This document shows positions 20,881-28,619 of a stretch of 64,000 nt of DNA, one piece after another; the stretch's first letter is position 1; the number at the start of each line of letters is the position of its first letter. The notes under the pieces are model-generated. The model had not been told where the DNA came from. It saw nothing but the letters and a program-made list of their open reading frames with translations, and searched no databases. The stretch lies in NCBI GenBank assembly GCA_946411385.1, contig CAMKDV010000004.1:62001-126000 (forward strand), given 5' to 3'. The DNA comes from an uncultured Bacteroidales bacterium. GTDB taxonomy: Bacteria; Bacteroidota; Bacteroidia; Bacteroidales; Paludibacteraceae. Both the position numbers and the translations under genes were made by a program.

Positions 20881-21753
20881 ATGGAAAACACAGTTATGAG
20901 GGAATCGTTTAATGAAATCACTCGCCTTGAACCTCTGGATGTTTTTTACATCGGCGAACGCATCAAAACGTATTTTGAGTACCCTGCTCACTGCCACGAG
21001 GTATACGAACTCAACTTTGTCGAGAACGCTGCCGGAGTGGAGCGCACCATTGGCGACAGCCGCGAAACGATAGGCAATCTGGACCTCGTCTTCATCACAG
21101 GCAGCAAACTTGTACATGTCTGGGAGCAAGGCACTTGCGGCGAACATGACATCCACGAGATAACCATCCACATCGACCCCGACACTTTCCATGGTCCCTT
21201 GATAGACAAACGTGCTTTTGCCTCCATCCGCCGAATGATTGAGCGTGCCCAACGAGGCTTGGCTTTCCCAGAAACTGCTATACAAATTGTGCGCGAAGAT
21301 ATCGTCAATCTGGCTCGTAGTACCGACAATTTTGCCGCAGTTATCCGTCTGTTCAACCTGCTCTACCGTCTATCGCTTGTGCAAGATGCCCGCGAACTGT
21401 CATCCACCGCTTTCACCGAGGCGCGTGAGGGCAACGAAGATGAGCGCATTCACTTGGTAAAAGAGCACATTGCAGCCAACTATATGCACGACATCAACCT
21501 TTCCGATCTCGCCGTTCTCGCACACATGTCATCGGAATCGTTCTCGCGCTTCTTCAGAAACAAAACGGGCCGCACGCCAAACCGTTATCTTATTGATTAT
21601 CGGTTAGGTATAGCGGCACGAATGCTACTTACCACCAAGCTGTCTGTTTCCGAGATAGGCTTCTCGTGCGGGTTCAACACCCTCAGTCATTTCAACCGTC
21701 TTTTCCGCGAATCGAAAGGTTGCACACCTTCCGAGTTCCGCGAGCGCTTCTGA
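20881..21753 (+). CDS. AraC-family transcriptional regulator
   Basis: 290 residues. The N-terminal half is a cupin-like sensor domain (YFEYPAHCHEVYELNFVENAAG with histidines on the barrel, then DLVFITGSKLVHVWE). Residues about 195-290 form the two-helix-turn-helix AraC DNA-binding domain: INLSDLAVLAHMSSESFSRFFRNKTGRTPNRYLIDYRL, then SVSEIGFSCGFNTLSHFNRLFRESKGCTPSEFRERF. It stands alone between two minus-strand blocks and is divergent from the giant gene, whose promoter starts about 67 bp away. It could regulate that gene or itself, which is inference. Start choice: ATG 20881 is almost leaderless, while ATG 20896 (MRESFNEITRLEPLDV) would leave a leader of about 20 nt and lose nothing conserved. 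Confidence 0.9.
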   Translation: MENTVMRESFNEITRLEPLDVFYIGERIKTYFEYPAHCHEVYELNFVENAAGVERTIGDSRETIGNLDLVFITGSKLVHVWEQGTCGEHDIHEITIHIDPDTFHGPLIDKRAFASIRRMIERAQRGLAFPETAIQIVREDIVNLARSTDNFAAVIRLFNLLYRLSLVQDARELSSTAFTEAREGNEDERIHLVKEHIAANYMHDINLSDLAVLAHMSSESFSRFFRNKTGRTPNRYLIDYRLGIAARMLLTTKLSVSEIGFSCGFNTLSHFNRLFRESKGCTPSEFRERF

Positions 21754-21755
21754 CT

Positions 21756-22880
21756 TTACCGTTTCTGCGCCAGACGAATAACCTCGGTGGCTATTCTTGC
21801 AGCAGAGTCGGTCTGCGCCAGAGCGAGGATATTTTTCCGCATGACAGCCAGTTTCTTAGCATCACCAAGCAGCTCTAACGCCCTGGGCAGCAACTCCTTG
21901 GATGCCTCCGCATCTTTCACCAGCACGGCGGCATCTTTCCTCACAAGCGCCATGGCGTTATGCGTCTGATGATCTTCCGCCACGTTCGGCGAAGGGATCA
22001 GGATACATGCTTTGCCCAACAGACATAGTTCACTTATTGATGATGCGCCGGCACGCGACACAACCAAATCGGCAATAGCATAGGCGTCGGGCATGTTGCT
22101 AAGGAAAGCCGTCACCACTATTCCTTGTTTCTTATAAGCCTCCAGCCTTTCAGCGCCGAGGTTGGCGCAGATACCTTCGTAATGGGTCTTACCTGTCTGC
22201 CAGATGACTTGTATGCCCGCGTCCGCCAGTTGCGGCAGACCGGCAGTCATCGCTTCGTTAATCGTGCGGGCACCCAGGCTGCCGCCAATGATAAGCAAAG
22301 TCTGCTTGTCAGCTGCAAACGTGGCATCATATTCCTCTTTCAGCCATCCGATAGCATGTGCCTTACTGCCCGTGGTCAGGTTCTGGCGCACAGGATTGCC
22401 GGTAAGAATAATCTTCTCTTTCGGGAAGAACTTCTCCATGCCCTCGTAGGCAACACATATCAGGCGTGCATCGTCCTTAAGCAGTTTGTTGGTCACACCG
22501 GCAAAGCCGTTCTGCTCTTGCAGCACAACCGGGATGCCCATTTTTGCCGCCACTTTCATGGCTGCTCCGCTGGCATAACCGCCTACGCCTACCGCCACAT
22601 CCGGCTTGAAGTCGCGTACAATACGCTTCGCCATCCGCATCGAACGCCAGAGGTCGAACAGCACACTTATGTTTTTCCATGGCTGCGCACGGTTAAAACC
22701 GCGGACAGGCAGACCTTCAATCTTGTAGCCCGCTTGTGGCACACGCTCCATCTCCATTCTGCCCAACGCGCCCACAAACAGAATGTCGGCATCCTTGTCC
22801 AACTCTTTCAATGCGTTAGCAATACTTACAGCGGGGAAAATATGTCCGCCCGTCCCGCCTCCGGAAATGAGATATCTCAT
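21756..22880 (-). CDS. murG: UDP-GlcNAc:lipid I transferase MurG
   Basis: MurG adds GlcNAc to lipid I at the inner face of the membrane, making lipid II. The 374-residue length is typical. The N-terminal glycine-rich loop SGGGTGGHIFPA is at 6-17, a second acceptor-side motif is GVGGYASGAAMKVA, and the UDP-GlcNAc half has IIGGSLGARTINEA and LVVSRAGASSISELC. It is the last gene of the local dcw block; murC, ftsQ, ftsA and ftsZ, which commonly follow, are absent. Its stop is 2 bp from the end of the convergent AraC gene. A 194-bp gap with repeat DNA separates it from ftsW. Confidence 0.96.
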   Translation of the reverse strand: MRYLISGGGTGGHIFPAVSIANALKELDKDADILFVGALGRMEMERVPQAGYKIEGLPVRGFNRAQPWKNISVLFDLWRSMRMAKRIVRDFKPDVAVGVGGYASGAAMKVAAKMGIPVVLQEQNGFAGVTNKLLKDDARLICVAYEGMEKFFPKEKIILTGNPVRQNLTTGSKAHAIGWLKEEYDATFAADKQTLLIIGGSLGARTINEAMTAGLPQLADAGIQVIWQTGKTHYEGICANLGAERLEAYKKQGIVVTAFLSNMPDAYAIADLVVSRAGASSISELCLLGKACILIPSPNVAEDHQTHNAMALVRKDAAVLVKDAEASKELLPRALELLGDAKKLAVMRKNILALAQTDSAARIATEVIRLAQKR

Positions 22881-23074
22881 AATCTATATTTTTTACTATT
22901 TTACTCACGAACTTTTATCGGGGTCCCCAACGCAAACCAAGCCAGAGGCTGTTTGTGGTGGGGAAAAGCGAAGGCACGCATCGCCTTTATTGCGCCGAGC
23001 GCAATCCGATGCGATTGCGTTGCCGCACGCGCTACGAGGTTTTTACAGGGTTTTAACAGACTTTTAACGAGGTT
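22881..23074. other. murG-ftsW gap: hairpin element flanked by 11-bp repeats
   Basis: No gene is seen in these 194 bp. The left edge has one 11-bp unit, cttttatcggg (22913-22923), identical to units at 49281 and 49303. A hairpin then pairs 22925-22937 with 22951-22963 (11 of 13 bases). The structured element copy B occupies 22966-23031. From 23050 the units gttttaacaga, cttttaacgag and gttttag resume and contain the ftsW stop codon. The element looks as if it interrupts an older 11-bp array. Confidence 0.6.
22966..23031. repeat. Structured dispersed element, copy B
   Basis: This 66-bp copy is related to 32605-32669. Three-tier fold: GGCA 22973-22976 with TGCC 23021-23024; CGCATCG 22977-22983 with CGATGCG 23007-23013; TTGCGC 22990-22995 with GCGCAA 22999-23004 around a 3-nt loop. 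Shared sequence with copy A is mostly in aagc(a/g)aaggc at the start, tttat, atccg, and ttgccg.acgcg at the end. The stems differ but still pair. Confidence 0.65.
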
Positions 23075-23082
23075 TTAGTTTT
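23050..23082. repeat. 11-bp degenerate tandem array at the ftsW 3' end
   Basis: Consecutive 11-bp units gttttaacaga (23050-23060), cttttaacgag (23061-23071) and gttttagtttt (23072-23082) are visible. The first is identical to a unit at 49292-49302. The ftsW stop codon (23075-23077) lies inside the third unit. Confidence 0.6.
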
Positions 23083-24361
23083 CAATCTGCACCTTCGGCA
23101 CATCGTCGTACGATGCAGCACGTGAGGCTTCCACTCTGGCCTCCAATTCGTTCTGTTCGCGGCTAACGCACATCAGTATAGCGAAGTACAGACTTGTCAC
23201 CAGCACCGACGTACCGCCCCACGACACCATCGGCAGCGGCTGACCGGTCACAGGTCCCATGCCCACCGCCACGGCCATCGAGATGAACGCCTGCATCGTT
23301 AGCATTAGCGCCAGACCCATCACCATCAGCATCGAGCCGTAATCAGCATAGCGCGATGAGGTGTAGCAAGCTCGGAACAGGATGACCATATATATCACAA
23401 TCAGCAAGACAGCTCCTATCAGTCCCGTCTCTTCCACAATGATAGAGAAAATATAATCGGCAAACGCCAGTGGCAGAAAATTGCGTTCCACACTATTGCC
23501 CGGCAGTACGCCCCAGGGCGCTTTGCCGCCACGTGCCACGGCTATATTGGCATGGCTCTTCTGGTAGTTGTCGCCATCGATTACCAGTGGCGCAGACGAA
23601 TCAGAGCCACTCTTGTCAGTACCAAGATCTGCTATAAAATCATCCACACGGTTGACCCACGTTACGGCACGTTTGAACGGTCCGGTCAGTGGGCGATGGG
23701 CGCGAACATACCCGTATTCCACTATGAAATAGCCCGATATAGCCAGCACAACGGCTATGGCGATTACCGCACCTATGTACTTGAACGGCACACGCGCCAG
23801 AAACCACATCATCAGCACCACGCTTGCCATCAGTACTGCCGTCGACAGGTTGCCCAACAGAACAGGGAAGATGACCAGTGCCGCCATGCCCAGCGTAGTA
23901 TAGAAAGCTTTAACCAACTCCTCATCCGTCTGGGCTTTCGACAGACGCTCTGCCACCACAATAATCAGTCCTAACTTGGCAAGTTCCGAAGGCTGAAAAC
24001 GAAAACCGAACAAGTCAAACCATCGCTCTGCACCGTTGATGCGGCTCACGAACGGACTGCCGGGTATAATGATCAGGTACAGACATGCCACGGACACCCA
24101 GAAAACGATGTTACCCACCTTGCGAACCAGTTTGGACGGAAAGAGTTGAGCCACAAAACTAAACATGCCACCCAACAAAATGAAGCGGAAATTGTGCCAC
24201 ACCGGCCCGAAGAAACTGCCGGACTTGAACACCTGCGTACTGGATGCCGAGAACAGTTCAATAACAGCAAACAGCGCCAGAGCGATAAACACACCCCAGT
24301 ACGTCTTGTCGATGAACTTCAACTTATATTTAATCAGTTCAAATCCTTGTGGTTGCTCCAT
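23075..24361 (-). CDS. ftsW: Septal peptidoglycan polymerase FtsW
   Basis: FtsW is the SEDS-family lipid II polymerase of the division septum and works with FtsI. It has 428 residues from ATG 24361 (MEQPQGFELIKYKLKF); an ATG four codons upstream is also possible. About ten hydrophobic segments are visible, with SEDS motifs NGAERWFDLFGFRFQPSELAKLG, RGGKAPWGVLPGNSVERNFLPLAFADYIFSIIVEE(TG) and the C-terminal MGPVTGQPLPMVSWGGTSVLVT. It follows murD by 43 bp in the dcw cluster. The residues after the last membrane helix are short and charged, ending KVQIEN, and the stop lies in repeat DNA. Confidence 0.95.
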   Translation of the reverse strand: MEQPQGFELIKYKLKFIDKTYWGVFIALALFAVIELFSASSTQVFKSGSFFGPVWHNFRFILLGGMFSFVAQLFPSKLVRKVGNIVFWVSVACLYLIIIPGSPFVSRINGAERWFDLFGFRFQPSELAKLGLIIVVAERLSKAQTDEELVKAFYTTLGMAALVIFPVLLGNLSTAVLMASVVLMMWFLARVPFKYIGAVIAIAVVLAISGYFIVEYGYVRAHRPLTGPFKRAVTWVNRVDDFIADLGTDKSGSDSSAPLVIDGDNYQKSHANIAVARGGKAPWGVLPGNSVERNFLPLAFADYIFSIIVEETGLIGAVLLIVIYMVILFRACYTSSRYADYGSMLMVMGLALMLTMQAFISMAVAVGMGPVTGQPLPMVSWGGTSVLVTSLYFAILMCVSREQNELEARVEASRAASYDDVPKVQIEN

Positions 24362-24404
24362 AATGATGTTCAAGTGTTATACTATTAAACCGTTAAGCTG
24401 TTAA

Positions 24405-25796
24405 TCAGAGGTTTCTGACCGCTTGCATAAATTGTTCGCCTCTATCCTCGTACGACTTAAACAGGTCGAAACTTGCGCAGCAAGGCGACAGCAGCACGGT
24501 ATCGCCTGGTTGCGCCGCTTCGTAGCACGCACGCACCGCATCCGCAAGGGTGTGCGTGTCGATAATTTTTAATTCTGAATTTTTAATTTTTAATTTCTCG
24601 AAGTGCTCCACCAGTTTTTCGTTATGCAAACCCATGAATACCAGCGTGTGACACTTCTCTTTCACCAGTTCGTCTATCTCGCTGTAGTCGTTGCCTTTGT
24701 CCTTTCCGCCGAGAATGAGCACGGTGGGTGTGGTCATTGCCTCCAACGCGTACCAGCACGAGTTGACGTTCGTAGCTTTGCTGTCGTTAATCCACCGTAC
24801 GCCACGGATTGTTGCCACATATTGCAACCTGTGCTCCACGCCCTCGAACGTGGTCAGACACTCGCGTATCACATCGTTCTTGATGTTCAGCAGCTGGGCG
24901 GTAATAGCCGCAGCCATCGAGTTGTACTGATTGTGCTTGCCTTTCAGCGACAGCAGTTCTACGGGCAGTTCCATCAGCTCAAACGCCTGTACTACCATAT
25001 TTCTTCCGTCCACAAACGCCACATTCATCTTTCTCTCGCATCCCGCAGCGTCTGCGGTCTCATTTCCCACAGCAGCGGCCTTCCCCTCGCCGAAAGGATA
25101 CAAAGTGGCTGTCGGACGAAGTTTCTTTATCTCTTTGTCTATCACCGGATCGCCGCTCCAGTAGATAAACGCATCTTCCCTGCGCTGGTTGCGCGTGATG
25201 CGCATCTTGGCGTTGATGTAGTTCTGAAACTCGTAGTTGTACCTGTCAAGATGGTCGGGCGTGATGTTCAGGAGGATGGCAATGTTCGCGCGGAAATCGT
25301 ACATGTTGTCCAGTTGGAACGAACTGAGCTCTATCACATAGTATTGCCTGTCTTGCTGTGCCACCTGCAACGCGAGTGAGTTGCCTATGTTGCCTGCCAG
25401 CCCCACATCCAGTCCTGCCCGTCGGAGCATGTCGTAGATGAGCGAAGTGGTGGTAGTCTTGCCGTTCGAGCCGGTGATACATATCATCTTCGCTTGCGTA
25501 TAGCGTGCCGCGAACTCAATCTCGGAGATGATAGGTGTCCCCTGCTCTATCAGCGCCTTCACCATCGGCGCAGTATCGGGTATACCGGGCGATTTGACCA
25601 CCTCGTCGGCATTCAGAATGAGTTCAGCCGTGTGCTTGCCGCTCTCGTAGGGGATACTATGTTGTTCGAGCAGCGCGGCATAGTGCGGTTTGATCTCGCC
25701 CATGTCGCTTACGAACACCTCATAGCCTTTCACCTTCGCCAGGATGGCTGCTCCTACGCCACTCTCACCTGCGCCGAGTATTACCATTCGTTTCAT
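24405..25796 (-). CDS. murD: UDP-MurNAc-L-alanine:D-glutamate ligase MurD
   Basis: MurD adds D-glutamate to UDP-MurNAc-L-Ala in the cytoplasm using ATP. 463 residues. The N-terminal Rossmann domain starts VILGAGESGVGAA, the ATP loop ITGSNGKTTTTSLI is at about 107-120, VIELSSFQLD follows, and the C-terminal ligase domain carries GVEHRLQYVATIRGVRWINDSKATN and LILGGKDKGNDYSEI. Residues about 402-411 (LKIKNSELKI) are encoded by a 35-bp array of 7-bp units and sit between two C-terminal-domain strands. That loop is not part of the family core. The start is 2 bp after the mraY stop. Confidence 0.96.
   Translation of the reverse strand: MKRMVILGAGESGVGAAILAKVKGYEVFVSDMGEIKPHYAALLEQHSIPYESGKHTAELILNADEVVKSPGIPDTAPMVKALIEQGTPIISEIEFAARYTQAKMICITGSNGKTTTTSLIYDMLRRAGLDVGLAGNIGNSLALQVAQQDRQYYVIELSSFQLDNMYDFRANIAILLNITPDHLDRYNYEFQNYINAKMRITRNQRREDAFIYWSGDPVIDKEIKKLRPTATLYPFGEGKAAAVGNETADAAGCERKMNVAFVDGRNMVVQAFELMELPVELLSLKGKHNQYNSMAAAITAQLLNIKNDVIRECLTTFEGVEHRLQYVATIRGVRWINDSKATNVNSCWYALEAMTTPTVLILGGKDKGNDYSEIDELVKEKCHTLVFMGLHNEKLVEHFEKLKIKNSELKIIDTHTLADAVRACYEAAQPGDTVLLSPCCASFDLFKSYEDRGEQFMQAVRNL
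24564..24598. repeat. 7-bp tandem array inside murD
   Basis: Five consecutive 7-bp units on the + strand: aattttt, aattctg, aattttt, aattttt, aatttct. On the coding strand they give KLKIKNSELKI in a surface loop of the MurD C-terminal domain. The unit count and length (5 x 7 = 35 bp) equal those of the array in argS. Confidence 0.75.
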
Positions 25797-25798
25797 GA

Positions 25799-27070
25799 TT
25801 AACGGATTTTAAGAGTCAGTATGGTGAATGCTGCCAGCAAAAGCGTCACGATGCAGAAACGTAGCACGATCTTCGTCTCGTGGTGCAATTCGCTGCTGCC
25901 TTTGCACAAGATGCGGCAGGTAGGATCGTTCTTGAGTACCTGCTCCACCGATGTGCGGAAATGATCATGCAGCGGCGCACGCTTGAATACGCGGATACGC
26001 TGACCTTTCTGTTTGCTGAACTTATATACCTGCGTTTGCAGAATGACGCTCACGCTCTCCATGAGGAACACACCGCACAGAATTGGCACGAGCAGCTCTT
26101 TGTGGATGATTACGGCGCACACACCTATGATGCCACCGATGGTCAGACTGCCCGTATCGCCCATGAAGATCTGTGCCGGGAAGCCGTTGAACCACAGGAA
26201 TCCCACCAGTGCTCCAACAAACGCACCGAGGAATACTACCAGCTCCTCGCTGCCGGGGATGTACATCACATCGAAATAATCCGCCAGCATCGTGTTACCC
26301 GACACGTACGCCAGTACAATCAGCGCAACGCCTATCAAGGCACTGTTACCCGCACACATGCCGTCCATGCCGTCGTTCAGGTTAGCGCCGTTGCTTACTG
26401 CCGCCACCACAAATACCGTCAGCAGCACAAAGAAAATCCATCCGGCTCTGTATTTCATCTCATCGCCCAGGAAAGAGAACATGTCGGCATAATTGGCGTT
26501 ATGGTTCTTGACGAACGGGATAGTGGTGCGGGTGGATTTCACTTCAGGTGATTTTTCCACCACGCGCACATTGTTCTCGTAGTGAACGGTTACGGTCTCG
26601 TTCATGGTGGTAGTAGGCGCATAGCGCAGCGTAAGACCTACAATCAGTCCCAGCGCCACTTGCCCGATGATCTTTACCCAGCCGTTCAATCCGTCCTTGT
26701 TGTGCTTGAAGGTCTTGATATAATCGTCGGCAAAGCCTAACACGCCCAATATCAGCGTGGTGACGAGCATCAACCAGAGGTAGATGTTCGACAGATTGCC
26801 AATGATCAGTACCGGCAAGATGGTAGACACGATCAGCACCACGCCGCCCATGGTCGGCACACCTTTCTTACCCACATTGAACGGGTCGGTTTTTTCATCG
26901 CGCTGCTGCTCGCTGATGTTCTTGCGTTTCAATAGGGCGATGAATCGTTTGCCGAACCACACGCTGACGATGAACGCTATCACTGCCACGACGATGGCAC
27001 GGAAAGAGATGTAGGTAAACAGTCGTGCTCCCGGCACGTTGCTGAAATGTGTAAAGAGTGAGTATAGCAT
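25799..27070 (-). CDS. mraY: Phospho-MurNAc-pentapeptide transferase MraY
   Basis: MraY transfers phospho-MurNAc-pentapeptide to undecaprenyl phosphate, forming lipid I. At 423 residues it has the long Bacteroidota form, with an extra region (about residues 165-215) between early membrane segments. Family motifs: KKGVPTMGGVVLIV near 69-82, GFADDYIKTFKHNKDGL, NLNDGMDGMCAGN (commonly NLTDGLDGLA; here Asn replaces Thr) and NGFPAQIFMGDTGSL. The end KRAPLHDHFRTSVEQ contains the conserved HHxF-like histidine segment in the variant form HDHF. It lies between murE and murD; the 55-bp gap to murE is made of 8-bp repeats and a palindrome. Confidence 0.95.
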   Translation of the reverse strand: MLYSLFTHFSNVPGARLFTYISFRAIVVAVIAFIVSVWFGKRFIALLKRKNISEQQRDEKTDPFNVGKKGVPTMGGVVLIVSTILPVLIIGNLSNIYLWLMLVTTLILGVLGFADDYIKTFKHNKDGLNGWVKIIGQVALGLIVGLTLRYAPTTTMNETVTVHYENNVRVVEKSPEVKSTRTTIPFVKNHNANYADMFSFLGDEMKYRAGWIFFVLLTVFVVAAVSNGANLNDGMDGMCAGNSALIGVALIVLAYVSGNTMLADYFDVMYIPGSEELVVFLGAFVGALVGFLWFNGFPAQIFMGDTGSLTIGGIIGVCAVIIHKELLVPILCGVFLMESVSVILQTQVYKFSKQKGQRIRVFKRAPLHDHFRTSVEQVLKNDPTCRILCKGSSELHHETKIVLRFCIVTLLLAAFTILTLKIR

Positions 27071-27122
27071 ATCAATTTGTCAATTCATCAATCTATCAAT
27101 GTATCAGCCATTCTTGGCTGAT
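27071..27122. repeat. 8-bp tandem array ending in a palindrome, mraY-murE gap
   Basis: Five 8-bp units fill the gap: atcaattt, gtcaattc, atcaatct, atcaatgt, atcagcca (27071-27110). The last unit is also the left arm of the hairpin ATCAGCCA-ttct-TGGCTGAT (27103-27122), which ends inside the gap just before the murE stop. A related perfect palindrome lies in the murE-ftsI gap. Confidence 0.7.
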
Positions 27123-27125
27123 TGT

Positions 27126-28580
27126 TTATATATATTTGCGTACTTGTTCGTGGTCGTCAAAATGGTGCTTGACGCCTTTGATGATCTGGTAGTCCTCATG
27201 TCCTTTGCCGGCTACGAGGATCACGTCACCTGCTGCTGCCAGCGTGCAAGCGGTCTGAATAGCGGCTGCACGGTCTTCGATGACCAGGGTGCTCCTCAGT
27301 TCCTCTTCGGTCAAGCCGTCGGTCATATCTTTGAGGATATCTTTTGGTTCCTCATCACGCGGATTGTCGCTGGTCAGGATCAGTTGTTCGCTACCGCGCT
27401 TGGCTATCTGCGCCATCATTGGGCGTTTGCCTTTGTCGCGGTTACCACCGCAGCCTACTACGGTGATCAGTTTGTTCGTACTCTTCTTGATCTCGCGGAT
27501 GGTCTGAATCACATTATCCACGGCATCGGGCGTGTGGGCATAATCGATGATAGCCGTCCAGCCTTTGGGGCTGTGGATGGTTTCGAATCGTCCGTTCACT
27601 GGCTTCAGCGCACTCAGCACACGCAAAATCTCCATCTTGTCGAAGCCCAGGCACAGGGCGGCGCTGTAGATACATAGCAGATTCGATACGTTGAAGCGTC
27701 CTACCAGCGGCACGAACACCTCTTGTCCATCCATGCTGAGCAACATGCCATCGAAGCCTTCCTCCAGGATTTTGCCGCGATGGTCTGCCATGGTCTGCGT
27801 GGAATAGGTCACGACCTTTGCCTTGCAGTTCTGCGTCATCACGAGGCCGTTCTTGTCATCGGCATTCGTCACGGCAAAAGCGTTCTTACCGAGATTGTCG
27901 AAGAGGCGCTTCTTGGTGTCACGGTAATTATCGAACGTCTTGTGGTAATCAATATGGTCGCGCGTAAGGTTGGTGAACATCGCCCCTGCAAATCGTAGCC
28001 CGGCTATGCGTTCCTGTGCGATACTGTGGCTGCTTACCTCCATAAAGGCATAGTCACAACCTGCCTCCACCATCTTCGCCAGCAGAGCGTTCAGCGCCAA
28101 GGCATCGGGCGTGGTATGGGTCGAGGGGAAAGCCTGACCGTCCACATAATAGATTACGGTGGACAGCAATCCCGCCTTATGCCCCATGGCACGCACCATC
28201 TCGTAGAGAAGCGTGGCAATGGTGGTCTTGCCGTTAGTGCCCGTGACGCCTACCAGCGTCAGTTTCTCACTCGGGCAGCCGTACCACTGATGGGCAAGCC
28301 TGCCTAAAGCTTCCTCGGAATTCTTTACGAGCACGTACGTAACGCTTGCCGACGGCTCTTTGGGCAAGTATTCGGGATTATCCAGAACGATGACGCGTGC
28401 ACCTTTGTCGATGCAGGCAGGGATGAACGTGTGTCCGTCCACAGCCGTACCGGCTTGCGCCACGAACAGGTCACCCGCCTCCACCTTGCGCGAGTCAAAC
28501 TGGATGGCGTGTACATCAATATCGGTTGCACCCACAACCTGCATGGGGCGGATAGCGATGAGTAGGTCAGATAGTAGCAT
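27126..28580 (-). CDS. murE: UDP-MurNAc-tripeptide synthetase MurE, meso-DAP type
   Basis: MurE adds the third stem-peptide residue in the cytoplasm. 484 residues. The ATP loop GVTGTNGKTTIATLL is near 111-125 with Lys118; STHTTPDALALN and FTNLTRDHIDYHKTFDNYRDTKKRLF are family blocks. The acceptor motif DNPR in LILTSDNPRDEEP indicates meso-diaminopimelate rather than lysine as substrate, as expected for a Gram-negative Bacteroidota. The C-terminal GKGHEDYQIIKGVKHHFDDHEQVRKY is complete. It lies 39 bp after ftsI, across a perfect 20-bp palindrome. Confidence 0.96.
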   Translation of the reverse strand: MLLSDLLIAIRPMQVVGATDIDVHAIQFDSRKVEAGDLFVAQAGTAVDGHTFIPACIDKGARVIVLDNPEYLPKEPSASVTYVLVKNSEEALGRLAHQWYGCPSEKLTLVGVTGTNGKTTIATLLYEMVRAMGHKAGLLSTVIYYVDGQAFPSTHTTPDALALNALLAKMVEAGCDYAFMEVSSHSIAQERIAGLRFAGAMFTNLTRDHIDYHKTFDNYRDTKKRLFDNLGKNAFAVTNADDKNGLVMTQNCKAKVVTYSTQTMADHRGKILEEGFDGMLLSMDGQEVFVPLVGRFNVSNLLCIYSAALCLGFDKMEILRVLSALKPVNGRFETIHSPKGWTAIIDYAHTPDAVDNVIQTIREIKKSTNKLITVVGCGGNRDKGKRPMMAQIAKRGSEQLILTSDNPRDEEPKDILKDMTDGLTEEELRSTLVIEDRAAAIQTACTLAAAGDVILVAGKGHEDYQIIKGVKHHFDDHEQVRKYI

Positions 28581-28594
28581 ATATCTTTTTGTTA

Positions 28595-28614
28595 ATCAGC
28601 CAATATTGGCTGAT
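28595..28614. repeat. Perfect 20-bp palindrome in the murE-ftsI gap
   Basis: ATCAGCCAATATTGGCTGAT reads the same on both strands. It shares the arm (A)TCAGCCA/TGGCTGA(T) with the hairpin at 27103-27122 in the next gap of the same operon. A weaker relative (GACAACCAA/TTGGCTGTC) sits at 58374-58393 between argS and the aminopeptidase gene. No T-run follows, so it is not a standard terminator. An operator or an RNA processing hairpin are the simplest alternatives. Confidence 0.65.
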
Positions 28615-28619
28615 GGATG

